Assembly: GCA_945897075.1 (NCBI GenBank)
Contig: CAMDEX010000002.1
Coordinates: 1-64,000 of the forward strand
DNA: 64,000 nucleotides
Origin: Litorilinea aerophila
Lineage (GTDB): Bacteria > Chloroflexota > Anaerolineae > Caldilineales > Caldilineaceae
Direction of reading: 5' to 3'
A program made the translations under genes and the position numbers. Under the pieces are notes generated by a model. The model searched no databases, was not told the origin of the DNA, and saw only the letters and a list, made by a program, of their open reading frames with translations. Of the stretch, positions 45,509 through 56,232 are shown piece by piece (positions within the stretch are counted from its first letter, which is position 1; every line of letters starts with the position of its first letter).

Positions 45509-46132
45509 TCAATGCCATTCCCAATTGACGAAATTCTGTAACAGGCGCATACCAAATTTGTGGCTTTTTTCCGGATGAAACTGAACGCCGACAATATTCT
45601 CGCAAGCAACCACTGAGGTGAACAGTCCACCGTATTCCGTTTCACCCAACACTGCGCTTTCAGGTATGCACCTCATATGATACGAATGAACAAAATAGAA
45701 GCGGTTGTTTTCTTCTAAACCTGAGAGCAATGGATGGGAGGAGCGTGTATGCACAGTGTTCCATCCCATGTGGGGCACTTTCAAGCTGTCGTGCGTTCCA
45801 TCAAACCGAAACCTTATCGTCTCTGCATCCAGCCAGCCTAGACCACTTAATTGGCCTTCTTCGCTGCATTGGGAAAGGAGTTGCATGCCAAGACAAATAC
45901 CTAATATCGGAATCTTGCACTCTAGAACTTGTTGATTGAGAACATCAACAAGCCCCATGTGATTCAAGTTTCTCATGCCATTATCAAATGCTCCGACACC
46001 GGGCAGGATTAACTTTTCTGCCTGTGCAATTACATCTGTATCTGAAGAAAGAATCGCAGCAATGCCAACTCTCTTCAACATATTGACAATTGAACCGAGG
46101 TTCCCCATACCATAATCAACTATAACCAGCAT
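45509..46132 (-). CDS. hisH2: HisH-like glutamine amidotransferase
   Basis: A 207-residue class I glutaminase. The nucleophile Cys is in PILGICLGMQLLSQCSEEG, and the His/Glu pair in GVQFHPEKSHKFGM. It gives ammonia, through the HisF-like partner, to WbpG-type amidotransfer. Start is ATG 46132 (LVIVDYGMGNLGS), with GGAGGG 5 bases upstream; the longer frame to 46183 is less likely. The order hisH, hisF, wbpG on one transcript is the one known for acetamidino synthesis. Confidence 0.92.
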   Translation of the reverse strand: MLVIVDYGMGNLGSIVNMLKRVGIAAILSSDTDVIAQAEKLILPGVGAFDNGMRNLNHMGLVDVLNQQVLECKIPILGICLGMQLLSQCSEEGQLSGLGWLDAETIRFRFDGTHDSLKVPHMGWNTVHTRSSHPLLSGLEENNRFYFVHSYHMRCIPESAVLGETEYGGLFTSVVACENIVGVQFHPEKSHKFGMRLLQNFVNWEWH

Positions 46133-46247
46133 TAGCACCCTCCTCAGTCCAGGTACAAATATCGATGCCGAACAACTTTTCATCGGAAGGACTGCAGTTT
46201 ACAATACGTATACTCAGTTTAAAATGTCCTGGAACATTCACATCTAA

Positions 46248-47759
46248 TTATTGATCAAGTTTGTGCAATACCAGAAGTGGAGCGCCCCTGATTTCGCTTG
46301 AGGCCCTGGCGCTGCGCAGACGTATATTTCCCAGTGTCCATAAGACGAACGCGAAGGCTGTTTCCCAAATTGCCCAATCAAGCCAACCGCCAAACGAAGC
46401 TGAAGTGAGCATAAATGTCCGCCAAATGAGGAGTGATTGCAATGCAATTGTTGGAGCTGATTTAGGCACACGCATAACAAGCACCTGGATGCTCTGTAGA
46501 ATAAGGCCAACAACAAAACCCCCAACAATCACGCCAAACCAGCCAAAATCCGCCCATAAATAGGCTGGATACCCGCCATTGGCGTTGATGCTGTCGATAC
46601 CAGTGTAAAAATAGCGCAGACCGATGATGTTCTCGATCCACACAGGGCCACCTGGCAGCAGCTTACTGATATAGGGCAGGGTTCGTCCCCAGAGAAAACC
46701 AGCAGTTCCCGAGAAATAATCAACATAGGCAAGGATCACCTCGGTGGGTGCATAGAATATACGCCTGAACAGTAGCTGAGAAAGCCGTTGGGCATCAACG
46801 CTGAATCCATAATTAGCAGATACCACGAAGATTGGAAATGCAAGTCCCATTACGGCGATAACAATCGCCACCCGCGGCGATACTGTCCATCCGCCCGTGA
46901 TCAGCCAGGTAGCAAAGATCATGATAACCAGAGCCATGACGGGGGATTTCTCAAGCGTTGCGCCAGCAAGGATCAAATTACCCAGCAACGACACTACAAA
47001 CAAGGCGCGCCATATAGGGCGTCGGGTTTGTATGGCCAGAACCAGCGACATTAGTGTGGCAAATGGGAATAGCATAGTGCGCAGGTAGCTTATCGGCGTG
47101 CGTAGCGATTTGTCAAGCAGCTTAAACGCGTCTTCCCGAGCCTGCGCCAATTCGAATTTTGAACTGCCGCCCATGATCGCACTGATCACGGGCAGAGTTC
47201 CGATCTTTAGAATGTAGATAGTTAGCAGAAGCAGGCAAAAAACCAGCAGACTAAAAACCAGGATACCTAATGATGGGATATGGAAAGCAGGCGCTGCCAT
47301 CCATTGACGAATACGATGGGCAGGAAGATAAAAAATCATGTTGCCTGCCAAAATCCCTAATAATGTGCAAATGAGTGTCAGAGTGATGACAATCACATAA
47401 TTGTTTCTGGCGAGATTCGGAAAATCGGCATACACCCAGGGCATAGGCAAAACGATCATGCCCAGATAACCGACTACCAGTATGCCTGGGAGTCTAAATG
47501 TGCGAATATCAAAGAGGTGTGGCCAACCTGCCATGATCGCCAGTGTCCCGGTTGCTGTCAATGCAGCAATTGATGCTCCAAAACTCCAATCCATGATCCA
47601 TCTCGAAAGCGGCAGCAATTGTAGTAGAAAGCAAAATAACAAAAATGCAACCGACAGCACCATGAAGAGAATGAGCGTAATGCGAAAGCCGCTCATGCCC
47701 CGCAGATCTGATTCGGGGAGTACCCTGATAGGCGTCAGCAACGTCGTGTGTTGGGCCAT
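46248..47759 (-). CDS. O-antigen polymerase-like membrane protein (Wzy-like)
   Basis: A 503-residue protein with about 11-12 hydrophobic segments, low sequence motif content, and a long loop around residues 330-400 (VDAQRLSQLLFRRIFYAPTE, FSGTAGFLWGRTLPYISKLL, FTGIDSINANGGYPAYLWAD). This fits O-antigen/exopolysaccharide polymerases, which are poorly conserved. It stands in the operon beside a glycosyltransferase and a flippase, the normal place of Wzy. AGGATGG precedes the start ATG 47759. Confidence 0.78.
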   Translation of the reverse strand: MAQHTTLLTPIRVLPESDLRGMSGFRITLILFMVLSVAFLLFCFLLQLLPLSRWIMDWSFGASIAALTATGTLAIMAGWPHLFDIRTFRLPGILVVGYLGMIVLPMPWVYADFPNLARNNYVIVITLTLICTLLGILAGNMIFYLPAHRIRQWMAAPAFHIPSLGILVFSLLVFCLLLLTIYILKIGTLPVISAIMGGSSKFELAQAREDAFKLLDKSLRTPISYLRTMLFPFATLMSLVLAIQTRRPIWRALFVVSLLGNLILAGATLEKSPVMALVIMIFATWLITGGWTVSPRVAIVIAVMGLAFPIFVVSANYGFSVDAQRLSQLLFRRIFYAPTEVILAYVDYFSGTAGFLWGRTLPYISKLLPGGPVWIENIIGLRYFYTGIDSINANGGYPAYLWADFGWFGVIVGGFVVGLILQSIQVLVMRVPKSAPTIALQSLLIWRTFMLTSASFGGWLDWAIWETAFAFVLWTLGNIRLRSARASSEIRGAPLLVLHKLDQ

Positions 47760-47785
47760 CTTACCATCCTAATCGGCTGTGCTTC

Positions 47786-48952
47786 TCAGCAATTGCTGTC
47801 ACTCAGCGCAAGATGCTGATAGACGCTGCGGAGGATTTTCGCTTCTTCATGCCAGCCGATTGTTAGTCGATATTCAGAGGCATGGCGCTGGGCGACCTGA
47901 ATATCTTCCCAGGTGATCTGACTGATTAGCGCATATAATCGATCACGATCGACTGGGACAGCCCAGCCAGCTTGACTTTTCTGGATTACATACGCCATTT
48001 CAGGAAAATCGCTGACGATGATCGGTAAGCCGGCCAGCAGGTATTCGAAGACCTTGTTAGGCAGCGAGAGATAGTAGCTCAAACTGATATTTTCGATGAT
48101 GCTGAGACCGACATCTGCACTACATGTATACTCCAGGAGTTGTGCGGGGGGCACGGCAGGGATGAAATGAATATTGGGAAAACGTTGTGCGCAGGCTTTG
48201 ACGGCATCAATAAGCGTTCCCATCCCCATAAAGACGATATGTTTGTCGGGTGGGAGGCGCTGGAAAACATTCAACAATAGATATATTCCACGTCCCTCCT
48301 CAAGCGCACCTTGATAGATGAACAACATCTGCTCTGTCGTCAACCCCAGTTTGTCTTTCAGTACGTTGGATTTGGGCAGATGCTTTGGTTGTATGGGGAT
48401 ATTGCGCACAATAAATACCTGATCCAGATTATAGGTATCTTTGTACCATGCTGCAATCGAGCCATTAACTGTAATGATTGCACTGGCAAAGGGAATGAGA
48501 CTTCTTTCAATGAGCCTGAGTGCTTTCTGCAAATGTCCGGTTAGACCCGTTGTCTCTGTTTCCAGTTCATGGGTGTCGTAAATGATCTTTGATCCACGCA
48601 GCAGCTTGAAAAGTGGAGCAATCGGCAACTCCATGACCGAGTGGCAGTTGACGACCGTCACCCGGCATTTTCGATAACGCCAGAATATCCTGGCGAACCA
48701 TTCCACATAACGGATCACTTTGACCAATCTACTACTCGAATTAGCACCGATGCGCATACGTACCCGCCATATCTGGCGTTTGGCGTCGATATGTTCACTT
48801 TCCAGCAACCCTTCCCGCCAGCGTCCAATCAGCACCACCTGGTCCGCAAATCCTGCCTCGGCTACAGTTTGCGTTTCTTTTAGCATACGACTTTCGTGGG
48901 TAATAGACGAGTGATAGATATGGAGGTTGATGTTTGGCATTACTGTGTTCAT
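47786..48952 (-). CDS. Glycosyltransferase family 4
   Basis: A 388-residue GT-B enzyme (NLHIYHSSITHESRMLKETQ, DTHELETETTGLTGHLQKAL, and the donor site FIYQGALEEGRGIYLLLNVF, LPNKVFEYLLAGLPIIVSDF). It is the third glycosyltransferase of the cluster. It lies 26 bases from the Wzy-like gene. Substrate unknown. Confidence 0.88.
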   Translation of the reverse strand: MNTVMPNINLHIYHSSITHESRMLKETQTVAEAGFADQVVLIGRWREGLLESEHIDAKRQIWRVRMRIGANSSSRLVKVIRYVEWFARIFWRYRKCRVTVVNCHSVMELPIAPLFKLLRGSKIIYDTHELETETTGLTGHLQKALRLIERSLIPFASAIITVNGSIAAWYKDTYNLDQVFIVRNIPIQPKHLPKSNVLKDKLGLTTEQMLFIYQGALEEGRGIYLLLNVFQRLPPDKHIVFMGMGTLIDAVKACAQRFPNIHFIPAVPPAQLLEYTCSADVGLSIIENISLSYYLSLPNKVFEYLLAGLPIIVSDFPEMAYVIQKSQAGWAVPVDRDRLYALISQITWEDIQVAQRHASEYRLTIGWHEEAKILRSVYQHLALSDSNC

Positions 48953-49090
48953 TATCGTTTGACTTAGCTATACCTTTACAGATAATCATTTTCCAGCCCT
49001 CTCTGGGGAATTATGCGAACCACCAGAGAAAAGACCGTGAAAATTCTTTATCTGTAAAATTATAGCAATGCATTTTGGGAAGGAAGTCTT

Positions 49091-50554
49091 TCAGATATCG
49101 ACATGTCTGACCACTGCAATTCTGGAGAGATAGCCTCGGACAACTCGGGCAGTCAATGCGACCTCAGACCGCATGATCAGCGCAAGAATGGACATTGATA
49201 TTATGAGCACTATAATGACATTACGATTGGTTGTCGAAAGCGTGCCTTGCAGCAGACTCGTCATGCTCGCATAGGAAACCAACAACCACGCGATTACCAA
49301 GAACAGACGTCGGTTGTCATTGGGCAACGGATAGACGCGTTGGCCGACCAATCCAACCAAAAGAGATGCAAAGGTATAGGCAAATGCAAGCACGGCCGCC
49401 GCTGCCAGCGCACCCCAGTACGGAATAAAAAGTGAATTGCCTATGAAACTCAAGGCTGCCGCCAACAGCACAATCCAGGTCAAGTGATAAGTCTTCTGAC
49501 GAATCTCAATACCAGTAGAAAATATAAAATAAGCGCCGTACATGACTTGCGCTAGAGTCAACGGCACGACATAAGCCGCCGCACCGGCAAAATTCTTGGT
49601 TGTGATAACAGGCAATAACCAGGGCGTGACCGAACACATCAACAGGCCAAGACCACCCACACAAGCCCAATAGTATAACAGGATTGAGGAATAAAGCGAA
49701 CGCGCCGATGCTTTGGTCTGAATGCTCAGCGCATAGGGCCGCCAGCCGAGCTGAATGGCAACCGAAAAGATACTAAACCCGGTCGCCAATCGATTGGCGA
49801 TCCCGTATAGTCCGATTTCGGCAAGTGTTGTGAATTGGGTCAGGAAGAATCGATTTGAAAGATTGATTACCCAGTAGGCCCCACTCACGGGCAACAACGG
49901 AATACCGATACGTACCAGTGCAGGAACCGCGCTGAATGTGGGCCTGCACCTGTGGCGGGATAGGACAAGTGTGCCTGCTATCACAGTGATGATCAAGTCT
50001 CCCACCAACAAACCCGTGACATAGCCACTGACACCCTGTCCCCAGATTACGACAAAAAGAATGTTCGCTGTTGTAACTATAAATATCTGGCTCAGCGTCA
50101 TGGCGTTGTATAGCAGTGGCTGTTGGTGCAGTCGGATGTTATCGAGGAATAGCTTTAACAGAGTGATCAGCCATAGATCGGCAAGCAGGAAGCGCAGTGC
50201 CGGCACGTACTCTTCCGACTTAAAGAGGAAATTGACCAGATATGGTGCAGCAAGAGCACCAACCACAGCGCAGATACCGGCGAAGCCAGCGATAGATAGG
50301 ATAGCTGAAATCACCAGATCATCCCGTTGTTGCTTTTCTTCCAATTTGAAGAAGAGGATTTGAACGCCCATATCGCCTCCCCCCAGCAGAAAAATCGGCG
50401 ACAATAGGGTGGTCAACGTCATCAATGTGTCCAGCGCACCATAATCAGAGGGGGATAGATATCGGGTATAGAGCGGCAGTAGCAAAAGCGCTGCCAGCCG
50501 TGTCAGCGCAACGCCAAGTCCATAAGCGGCATATTGCCTAAGAAAAGTCGACAT
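49091..50554 (-). CDS. Polysaccharide flippase (Wzx-like, MOP superfamily)
   Basis: A 487-residue membrane protein with 12-14 helices (FLRQYAAYGLGVALTRLAAL, LPLYTRYLSPSDYGALDTLM, LGGGDMGVQILFFKLEEKQQ). It carries lipid-linked oligosaccharide units across the membrane for polymerisation. It is followed by the TPR and hydrolase-like genes upstream on the same strand. The gap 48953-49090 has no gene. Confidence 0.88.
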   Translation of the reverse strand: MSTFLRQYAAYGLGVALTRLAALLLLPLYTRYLSPSDYGALDTLMTLTTLLSPIFLLGGGDMGVQILFFKLEEKQQRDDLVISAILSIAGFAGICAVVGALAAPYLVNFLFKSEEYVPALRFLLADLWLITLLKLFLDNIRLHQQPLLYNAMTLSQIFIVTTANILFVVIWGQGVSGYVTGLLVGDLIITVIAGTLVLSRHRCRPTFSAVPALVRIGIPLLPVSGAYWVINLSNRFFLTQFTTLAEIGLYGIANRLATGFSIFSVAIQLGWRPYALSIQTKASARSLYSSILLYYWACVGGLGLLMCSVTPWLLPVITTKNFAGAAAYVVPLTLAQVMYGAYFIFSTGIEIRQKTYHLTWIVLLAAALSFIGNSLFIPYWGALAAAAVLAFAYTFASLLVGLVGQRVYPLPNDNRRLFLVIAWLLVSYASMTSLLQGTLSTTNRNVIIVLIISMSILALIMRSEVALTARVVRGYLSRIAVVRHVDI

Positions 50555-50635
50555 TACTGCTCCTCGACAATCTGCATGACGCTACACAACAGGAGGGCAG
50601 CACATGTCGTTGTATGCTTTCTGGTGAAGTCTATG

Positions 50636-51715
50636 TTATGGGTTTTGCAATGCAAAAAGGCTGGTTCTGGCTTCAGCGGCATATTTAGAATTCGGGTCTA
50701 GCTCTAGTGACCGGTTTAAGGCTTCGATTGCGGCATCTACCCGATCTGTATCAGCATAAATCATGCCAAGTTCAAACCATGCCTGCGCTTCTTGACTCCA
50801 TTCGCGCGGTTGAGCAATGGTGGTGGCTATCTGGAGTAGGGGTTCTGCCTCGGCACTGCGGCCCCAACTACGTAAGATTTGCCCTAGCATCACATAATTA
50901 TGCGTAAGATCAGACTGTAACTTTATGCTAATACGCAGTGCAGGCTCAGCAACCTCCCAATTATGGTTGAAAAAGGCAGCATAAGCGAGACAGTTCCAGG
51001 CATGTATATTGGTTTCATCTGCAATTGTCACCTGCTTGCACCAGCGAATTGCCTCTGCATATTCTTGACTACGATACTTGAGCAGACCTAACTCAAGTGG
51101 AGCCTCAATCTGATCTGGGTTCAATTCTATGCTGTGCAGAAATGGATTCTCTGCAAGCTGTACATCATGTGAAAGAAGCAGGATACCGTGCATATAGTGA
51201 AATTTCCAGTTCTCTGGCTCAATCTTCAGCGCCATATCTACCCAACGTTCTTGTAATGAATAAACCTTTCTGTCCGCCAGCGCGGCAGACATGAAATATG
51301 CGGCTATGTTTGATTGTCGCCAGATGTCAACCGCAGCCTCCGCCTGATTGTGACGATACAGCAGAACACCGTTCCAGAATATATCGATCGGTCGAGCAGG
51401 TGTGAGAAAATCAATGTCCACCGCTGCACAGTCAAGGCGTAGTGCAGCGGCAATTGCGTAATTGGACGCATGACGACGAAGATAGTCTATTACTCTAGCA
51501 TCAATAACCGCCTCATCGCATGGTGCTAGCAAGGCAGCAGCGCCTGTTTCTTCCGGCAATCCTAATATGGCGATCAGTTTGAGATTGGCTAAACTCTGCT
51601 GTACCGGAATGGTGGTAGTGGCGGTTAATATGAACAATAGACAAACAATACTGCCAACAAGTACTACAGGATATCTCCTGTAGTTATGAATGAAAGGCCA
51701 TCTTATTCGAATCAT
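50636..51715 (-). CDS. TPR-repeat protein with one membrane anchor
   Basis: A 359-residue protein: one N-terminal membrane helix (VVLVGSIVCLLFILTATTTI) and tetratricopeptide repeats through the rest (EAPLELGLLKYRSQEYAEAI, HAWNCLAYAAFFNHNWEVAE, AWFELGMIYADTDRVDAAIE). TPRs hold protein partners. It overlaps the previous gene by 4 bases (ATGA). In glycan loci such proteins help assembly or chain-length control; that is inference. Confidence 0.8.
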   Translation of the reverse strand: MIRIRWPFIHNYRRYPVVLVGSIVCLLFILTATTTIPVQQSLANLKLIAILGLPEETGAAALLAPCDEAVIDARVIDYLRRHASNYAIAAALRLDCAAVDIDFLTPARPIDIFWNGVLLYRHNQAEAAVDIWRQSNIAAYFMSAALADRKVYSLQERWVDMALKIEPENWKFHYMHGILLLSHDVQLAENPFLHSIELNPDQIEAPLELGLLKYRSQEYAEAIRWCKQVTIADETNIHAWNCLAYAAFFNHNWEVAEPALRISIKLQSDLTHNYVMLGQILRSWGRSAEAEPLLQIATTIAQPREWSQEAQAWFELGMIYADTDRVDAAIEALNRSLELDPNSKYAAEARTSLFALQNP

Positions 51716-53511
51716 TGTTCAACCAAAGGCAGAAAGAATGTCCAGTGATCGGATTCAGTTCGCAACAACATGAGGGCTGGCACGGATAAATTCCGTCCAG
51801 TCAATGAAGTACGCTCTTGAACATGGCAAGCCAGGTAAGTCTGTGCGTTTTGCCATGCAAAAGTGACCGCTTGCTGCAAGTCAGGACTTCCCACCAAGTC
51901 CAGATGTCTGTAGTAGGGCATTCCCAAGCGGGGGGAGATTGGTCCGTCTCGACCATCGAGATGACGTAAAAAAACAGGCATAGTCTCGCTCTGATTCCAA
52001 ACCACATGTGCCAATGTTTCGGCTACTCCAGCAATGTCTTCGTCCGTAAATACCTCTCCTAATCTGCGCATTTGCCCCATGAAGCTCGCACTAGGACCAG
52101 CATGACTAATGTCCTCCACATTTGGCGATGGGGGATCGTTTGGCGCAGGATCGGTAGGTAACAATGAATCGTTGTAATTCCAGAGCAGCGCATCAGGCCG
52201 ATCAGGATTTGGGCGTAACGCGCTATGCAGCGTATTAGCCAATGCCTTAGCCTGGGATTGATATTTGGGTGCATCATTCATGTAGGGCAATTGACCAAGC
52301 CATGCCTGCGCGCTGCCAGCCAATGACATCATGTTGTAGGGTAGGGTTCGTCCGCGAAAAGCAGGAAGGCTATCATCGTACGGCGCGACATATACACCTT
52401 GGGTCTGATCTATCCAGCGCCAATATGGCTGCCATTTTTCCGCAATGTCGGCAGCTTGGGTCGCAAACTGCTCTGCTATGCTTGAATATTGGGTTAGGTT
52501 GGGGTTCTTCTCAACTATTACCGCAAATCTGGCTAGGTTGCCAGCTAGAGCAAATTCTTCGGCCAAGTATTCTTCGAATGGTGAAAGTACAACATTGTCA
52601 ATAAGAATTGCAGTACTTATGGAAGAATCGCTATACGCACCCAAAGTGAGGGTGACAATAGAACCAGGTATAATCTCCACAACTGAAGAAAAGAGCTGCC
52701 AATCTTGCGGCCCACGCAATTCATCCCTCGTCGCGTTACGATCCAACACCCTATCTTCATATCCGTCATGTGCCTGTTTTAGGCGAATGTTTAGGTGCAT
52801 ATCGGGTGGAATTTTAGCATTCATGCGCAGGTTAAACTTGGCACGGATGGGCAAGGCAGATAGCACCTGAGACACGCTCTCTTCTGAGCGTAATTGGAGA
52901 TGATATGCACCATTATTGACCCCCGGAATCACCATAGAACAACCGGGTCCCCATACCCTGAATAGGTGTACTGGATCTCCATCCGCGTTCTTGATCAGGT
53001 TTATGTCGGCGTCAATTCCTATCCAGTTCAGACCACTCTCTTCAAAACGGCTGTTTGCGACATAGTTGGTGGAGTATCGGCTAGTTGGCCAACCCACAAG
53101 ACCATCACCGTTTGCATCCCATTGATAGGTAAGTAGTTGTCTTGATCTTTCGATAAATCGCTCCAGGTATGTTTTGTCACCATTCCATTCATACATGTCA
53201 AGATAAGCCGGAAGTGCATAACTACCATCGATCCAGCCTATCAATGCACCATCACCTTGGGGTAATGAAGTTTCCTCAAATCTAACGAAATTGTTGTACC
53301 AAGTCATTCGATACATTGCTTCAAGGCGCGTGAACTCACCTAACCAGTAGTCCTGTTCTGGCCCCTCCGCCTGAGTGTTCTGAATATGTTGGTCAATGAA
53401 CTGAGTCGAGAAGGGGAGCAGGTTGATGACAAGCATGATAGGAGCAATTAACAGGCTAACCATGATGGTGTTTGTTCTTGTTTTGTGAAAGCAGTGCTGC
53501 GACAGGTTCAT
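51712..53511 (-). CDS. Secreted, probably polysaccharide-active protein with alpha-toroid and CBM-like domain
   Basis: A 599-residue protein with an N-terminal signal/anchor helix (TIMVSLLIAPIMLVINLLPF). A helical region (RLEAMYRMTWYNNFVRFEE, YLDMYEWNGDKTYLERFIER, QLLTYQWDANGDGLVGWPT) resembles alpha/alpha-toroid glycan lyases or epimerases. A beta-sandwich insert follows (about residues 150-300: NSRFEESGLNWIGIDADI, YHLQLRSEESVSQ, DWQLFSSVVEI), then more toroid. It ends in WTFFLPLVEQ, a hydrophobic C-terminal motif seen in secreted Chloroflexota proteins. ATG 53511 overlaps the wbpI-like stop by 4 bases. Activity is unknown. Confidence 0.65.
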   Translation of the reverse strand: MNLSQHCFHKTRTNTIMVSLLIAPIMLVINLLPFSTQFIDQHIQNTQAEGPEQDYWLGEFTRLEAMYRMTWYNNFVRFEETSLPQGDGALIGWIDGSYALPAYLDMYEWNGDKTYLERFIERSRQLLTYQWDANGDGLVGWPTSRYSTNYVANSRFEESGLNWIGIDADINLIKNADGDPVHLFRVWGPGCSMVIPGVNNGAYHLQLRSEESVSQVLSALPIRAKFNLRMNAKIPPDMHLNIRLKQAHDGYEDRVLDRNATRDELRGPQDWQLFSSVVEIIPGSIVTLTLGAYSDSSISTAILIDNVVLSPFEEYLAEEFALAGNLARFAVIVEKNPNLTQYSSIAEQFATQAADIAEKWQPYWRWIDQTQGVYVAPYDDSLPAFRGRTLPYNMMSLAGSAQAWLGQLPYMNDAPKYQSQAKALANTLHSALRPNPDRPDALLWNYNDSLLPTDPAPNDPPSPNVEDISHAGPSASFMGQMRRLGEVFTDEDIAGVAETLAHVVWNQSETMPVFLRHLDGRDGPISPRLGMPYYRHLDLVGSPDLQQAVTFAWQNAQTYLACHVQERTSLTGRNLSVPALMLLRTESDHWTFFLPLVEQ

Positions 53512-54593
53512 GCGTATGACTCCAGCAAGCGGATGACGCAAGATGCTGCATTTCCATCGCCGTACAGGGGTGACCGGGTAGCAGGCAGAGTAACTCTACG
53601 AACGCCAGACATAATACGATTCTTGTCGGCACCAACTAATGTGTTCCAGCCAGACTGCACAGTCTCGATCCATTCGGTCTCATCACGCATCGTAAGGCAG
53701 GGTATGCCAAGCCAATATGCTTCTTTTTGCATCCCTCCGGAATCCGTCAAAACCAACCGCGCCGATTTCATCAATTGCACCGTATCCAGATATCCAAGCG
53801 GTTCAATAAGTATAGGATTCTGAAATATGCGGTTATTCTGTGTCTTACTTGCACCAGTAAGACCTAGTTTTTCAATACATTTTCGCGTACGCGGATGCAC
53901 AACGAAGACTATTGGTTCGTCAATGGCGGTGAAAGCATCCCAGATTGCTTGCAAGTTAGACAGATTTTCGGTGTTTTCGGCACGATGAACAGTCGCCAGC
54001 AGGAATTGTTTGTCTGTTAGATCAAGACGTTCCAAGATGCGTGAACGATCGCCAGCATGTTCAACTGCATACGCCAATGCGTCGGCCATCACATCACCCA
54101 CCAGCGCCACGCCTTTCTTTATTCCTTCGACACTGAGATTATCCACAGCTACTTGTGATGGACAGAGTAGCAGATGCGAAATATGATCAGACAAAATGCG
54201 GTTGATCTCTTCAGGCATTCTCCGGTTATAGCTGCGCAGGCCAGCCTCCACATGTGCTATTTTGATATGCAACTTTGCCGCAGCCAATGCTCCAGCCAAT
54301 GTTGAATTCGTGTCACCATATATGAGTACCCAGTCTGGTTGCTCTATCTGCAGTATCTCCTCAATCCCGACAAGCATTGCCCCTGTCTGTTTGCCATGAC
54401 TACCCGATCCTACCCCTAAATGATAATCAGGTGCAGGGATATCTAACTCTTCGAAGAAAATGGCCGACATATTTTCGTCGTAGTGCTGGCCAGTATGAAC
54501 CAATACTTCGTGATGTTGAATTCGCAGAAGCCGGCTGACGGGCGAAGCTTTTATGAATTGAGGTCGTGCCCCTACGATTGTAACGATTTTCAC
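53508..54593 (-). CDS. wbpI: UDP-HexNAc 2-epimerase (WbpI/WecB family)
   Basis: A 361-residue GT-B-fold epimerase: VTIVGARPQFIKASPVSRLL, VHTGQHYDENMSAIFFEELD, LIYGDTNSTLAGALAAAKLH, HVEAGLRSYNRRMPEEINR and TDSGGMQKEAYWLGIPCLTM, all family hallmarks. Given the neighbours WbpB, WbpD and WbpE, the likely reaction is UDP-GlcNAc3NAcA to UDP-ManNAc3NAcA. WecB-type UDP-GlcNAc 2-epimerase is the alternative. Confidence 0.9.
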   Translation of the reverse strand: MKIVTIVGARPQFIKASPVSRLLRIQHHEVLVHTGQHYDENMSAIFFEELDIPAPDYHLGVGSGSHGKQTGAMLVGIEEILQIEQPDWVLIYGDTNSTLAGALAAAKLHIKIAHVEAGLRSYNRRMPEEINRILSDHISHLLLCPSQVAVDNLSVEGIKKGVALVGDVMADALAYAVEHAGDRSRILERLDLTDKQFLLATVHRAENTENLSNLQAIWDAFTAIDEPIVFVVHPRTRKCIEKLGLTGASKTQNNRIFQNPILIEPLGYLDTVQLMKSARLVLTDSGGMQKEAYWLGIPCLTMRDETEWIETVQSGWNTLVGADKNRIMSGVRRVTLPATRSPLYGDGNAASCVIRLLESYA

Positions 54594-54687
54594 AGATATT
54601 TCATCCTCATGTACTCAACCACCTATCGCAGTCAATGTAAATCTGCGTGCGGTCAAGTGTAAAGATTATGATTATGGAATAGCGATT

Positions 54688-54752
54688 AAATAACTTGATG
54701 ATCTTCAGGTGATTTCCTGCCTCAAGAATTAGATAAGATCCACAAGTTATTT
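54688..54752. promoter_or_regulatory. Inverted repeat in the wbpE-wbpI gap, possible operator
   Basis: AAATAACTTG (54688-54697) and CAAGTTATTT (54743-54752) are perfect 10-base inverted arms about 45 bases apart, in the AT-rich gap 54594-54811. This is the longest gap in the operon and the likely place of an internal promoter or of a looping regulator. No other feature was seen. Confidence 0.4.
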
Positions 54753-54811
54753 AACAGCGAGTCCTATGAATTGGTTTCAAGCCGGTCGAATCAGACAGAG
54801 AGGATCATCGG

Positions 54812-55941
<1,130 letters not shown>

Positions 55942-55945
<4 letters not shown>

Positions 55946-56232
55946 TGATCGTTTGATGCCTTCTTTGATGACTGCGCCACGTAAATGCCAACTCGTAGTC
56001 CTTCCCGGCGAAATGTGTCACTGAGTTGCAGTGCCGTGGTGTCCATCGCCGGTTGTCGGGTTTTGACCAGCACAGTGGCATCGATCACATCTGGGTTGAA
56101 ATGAGCAACACGCACGTCAAGAATCGTGGCCGGTCCGTACTGTTCCACGAATACTTGTTCGATGAATTGCTGAAGCGATTGATAATCCACTTCTTGCACG
56201 ATATAGGGAACTACTAATTCTTGCAGCCTCAT
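55942..56232 (-). CDS. Unknown small partner of the HEPN protein
   Basis: A 96-residue alpha/beta protein ([20 protein letters not shown], then [20 protein letters not shown], and a C-terminal [19 protein letters not shown]). No known family was recognised; it lacks the GS...D.D motif of MNT nucleotidyltransferases that often accompany HEPN proteins. It overlaps both neighbours by 4 bases (ATGA at each end): the HEPN gene upstream and wbpE downstream. Start ATG 56232 is favoured by that overlap. Confidence 0.6.

Noticed and set aside
44744-46132. Histidine biosynthesis hisH/hisF
   Set aside because: No other his genes; the pair is coupled to a WbpG-type amidotransferase in a glycan operon.
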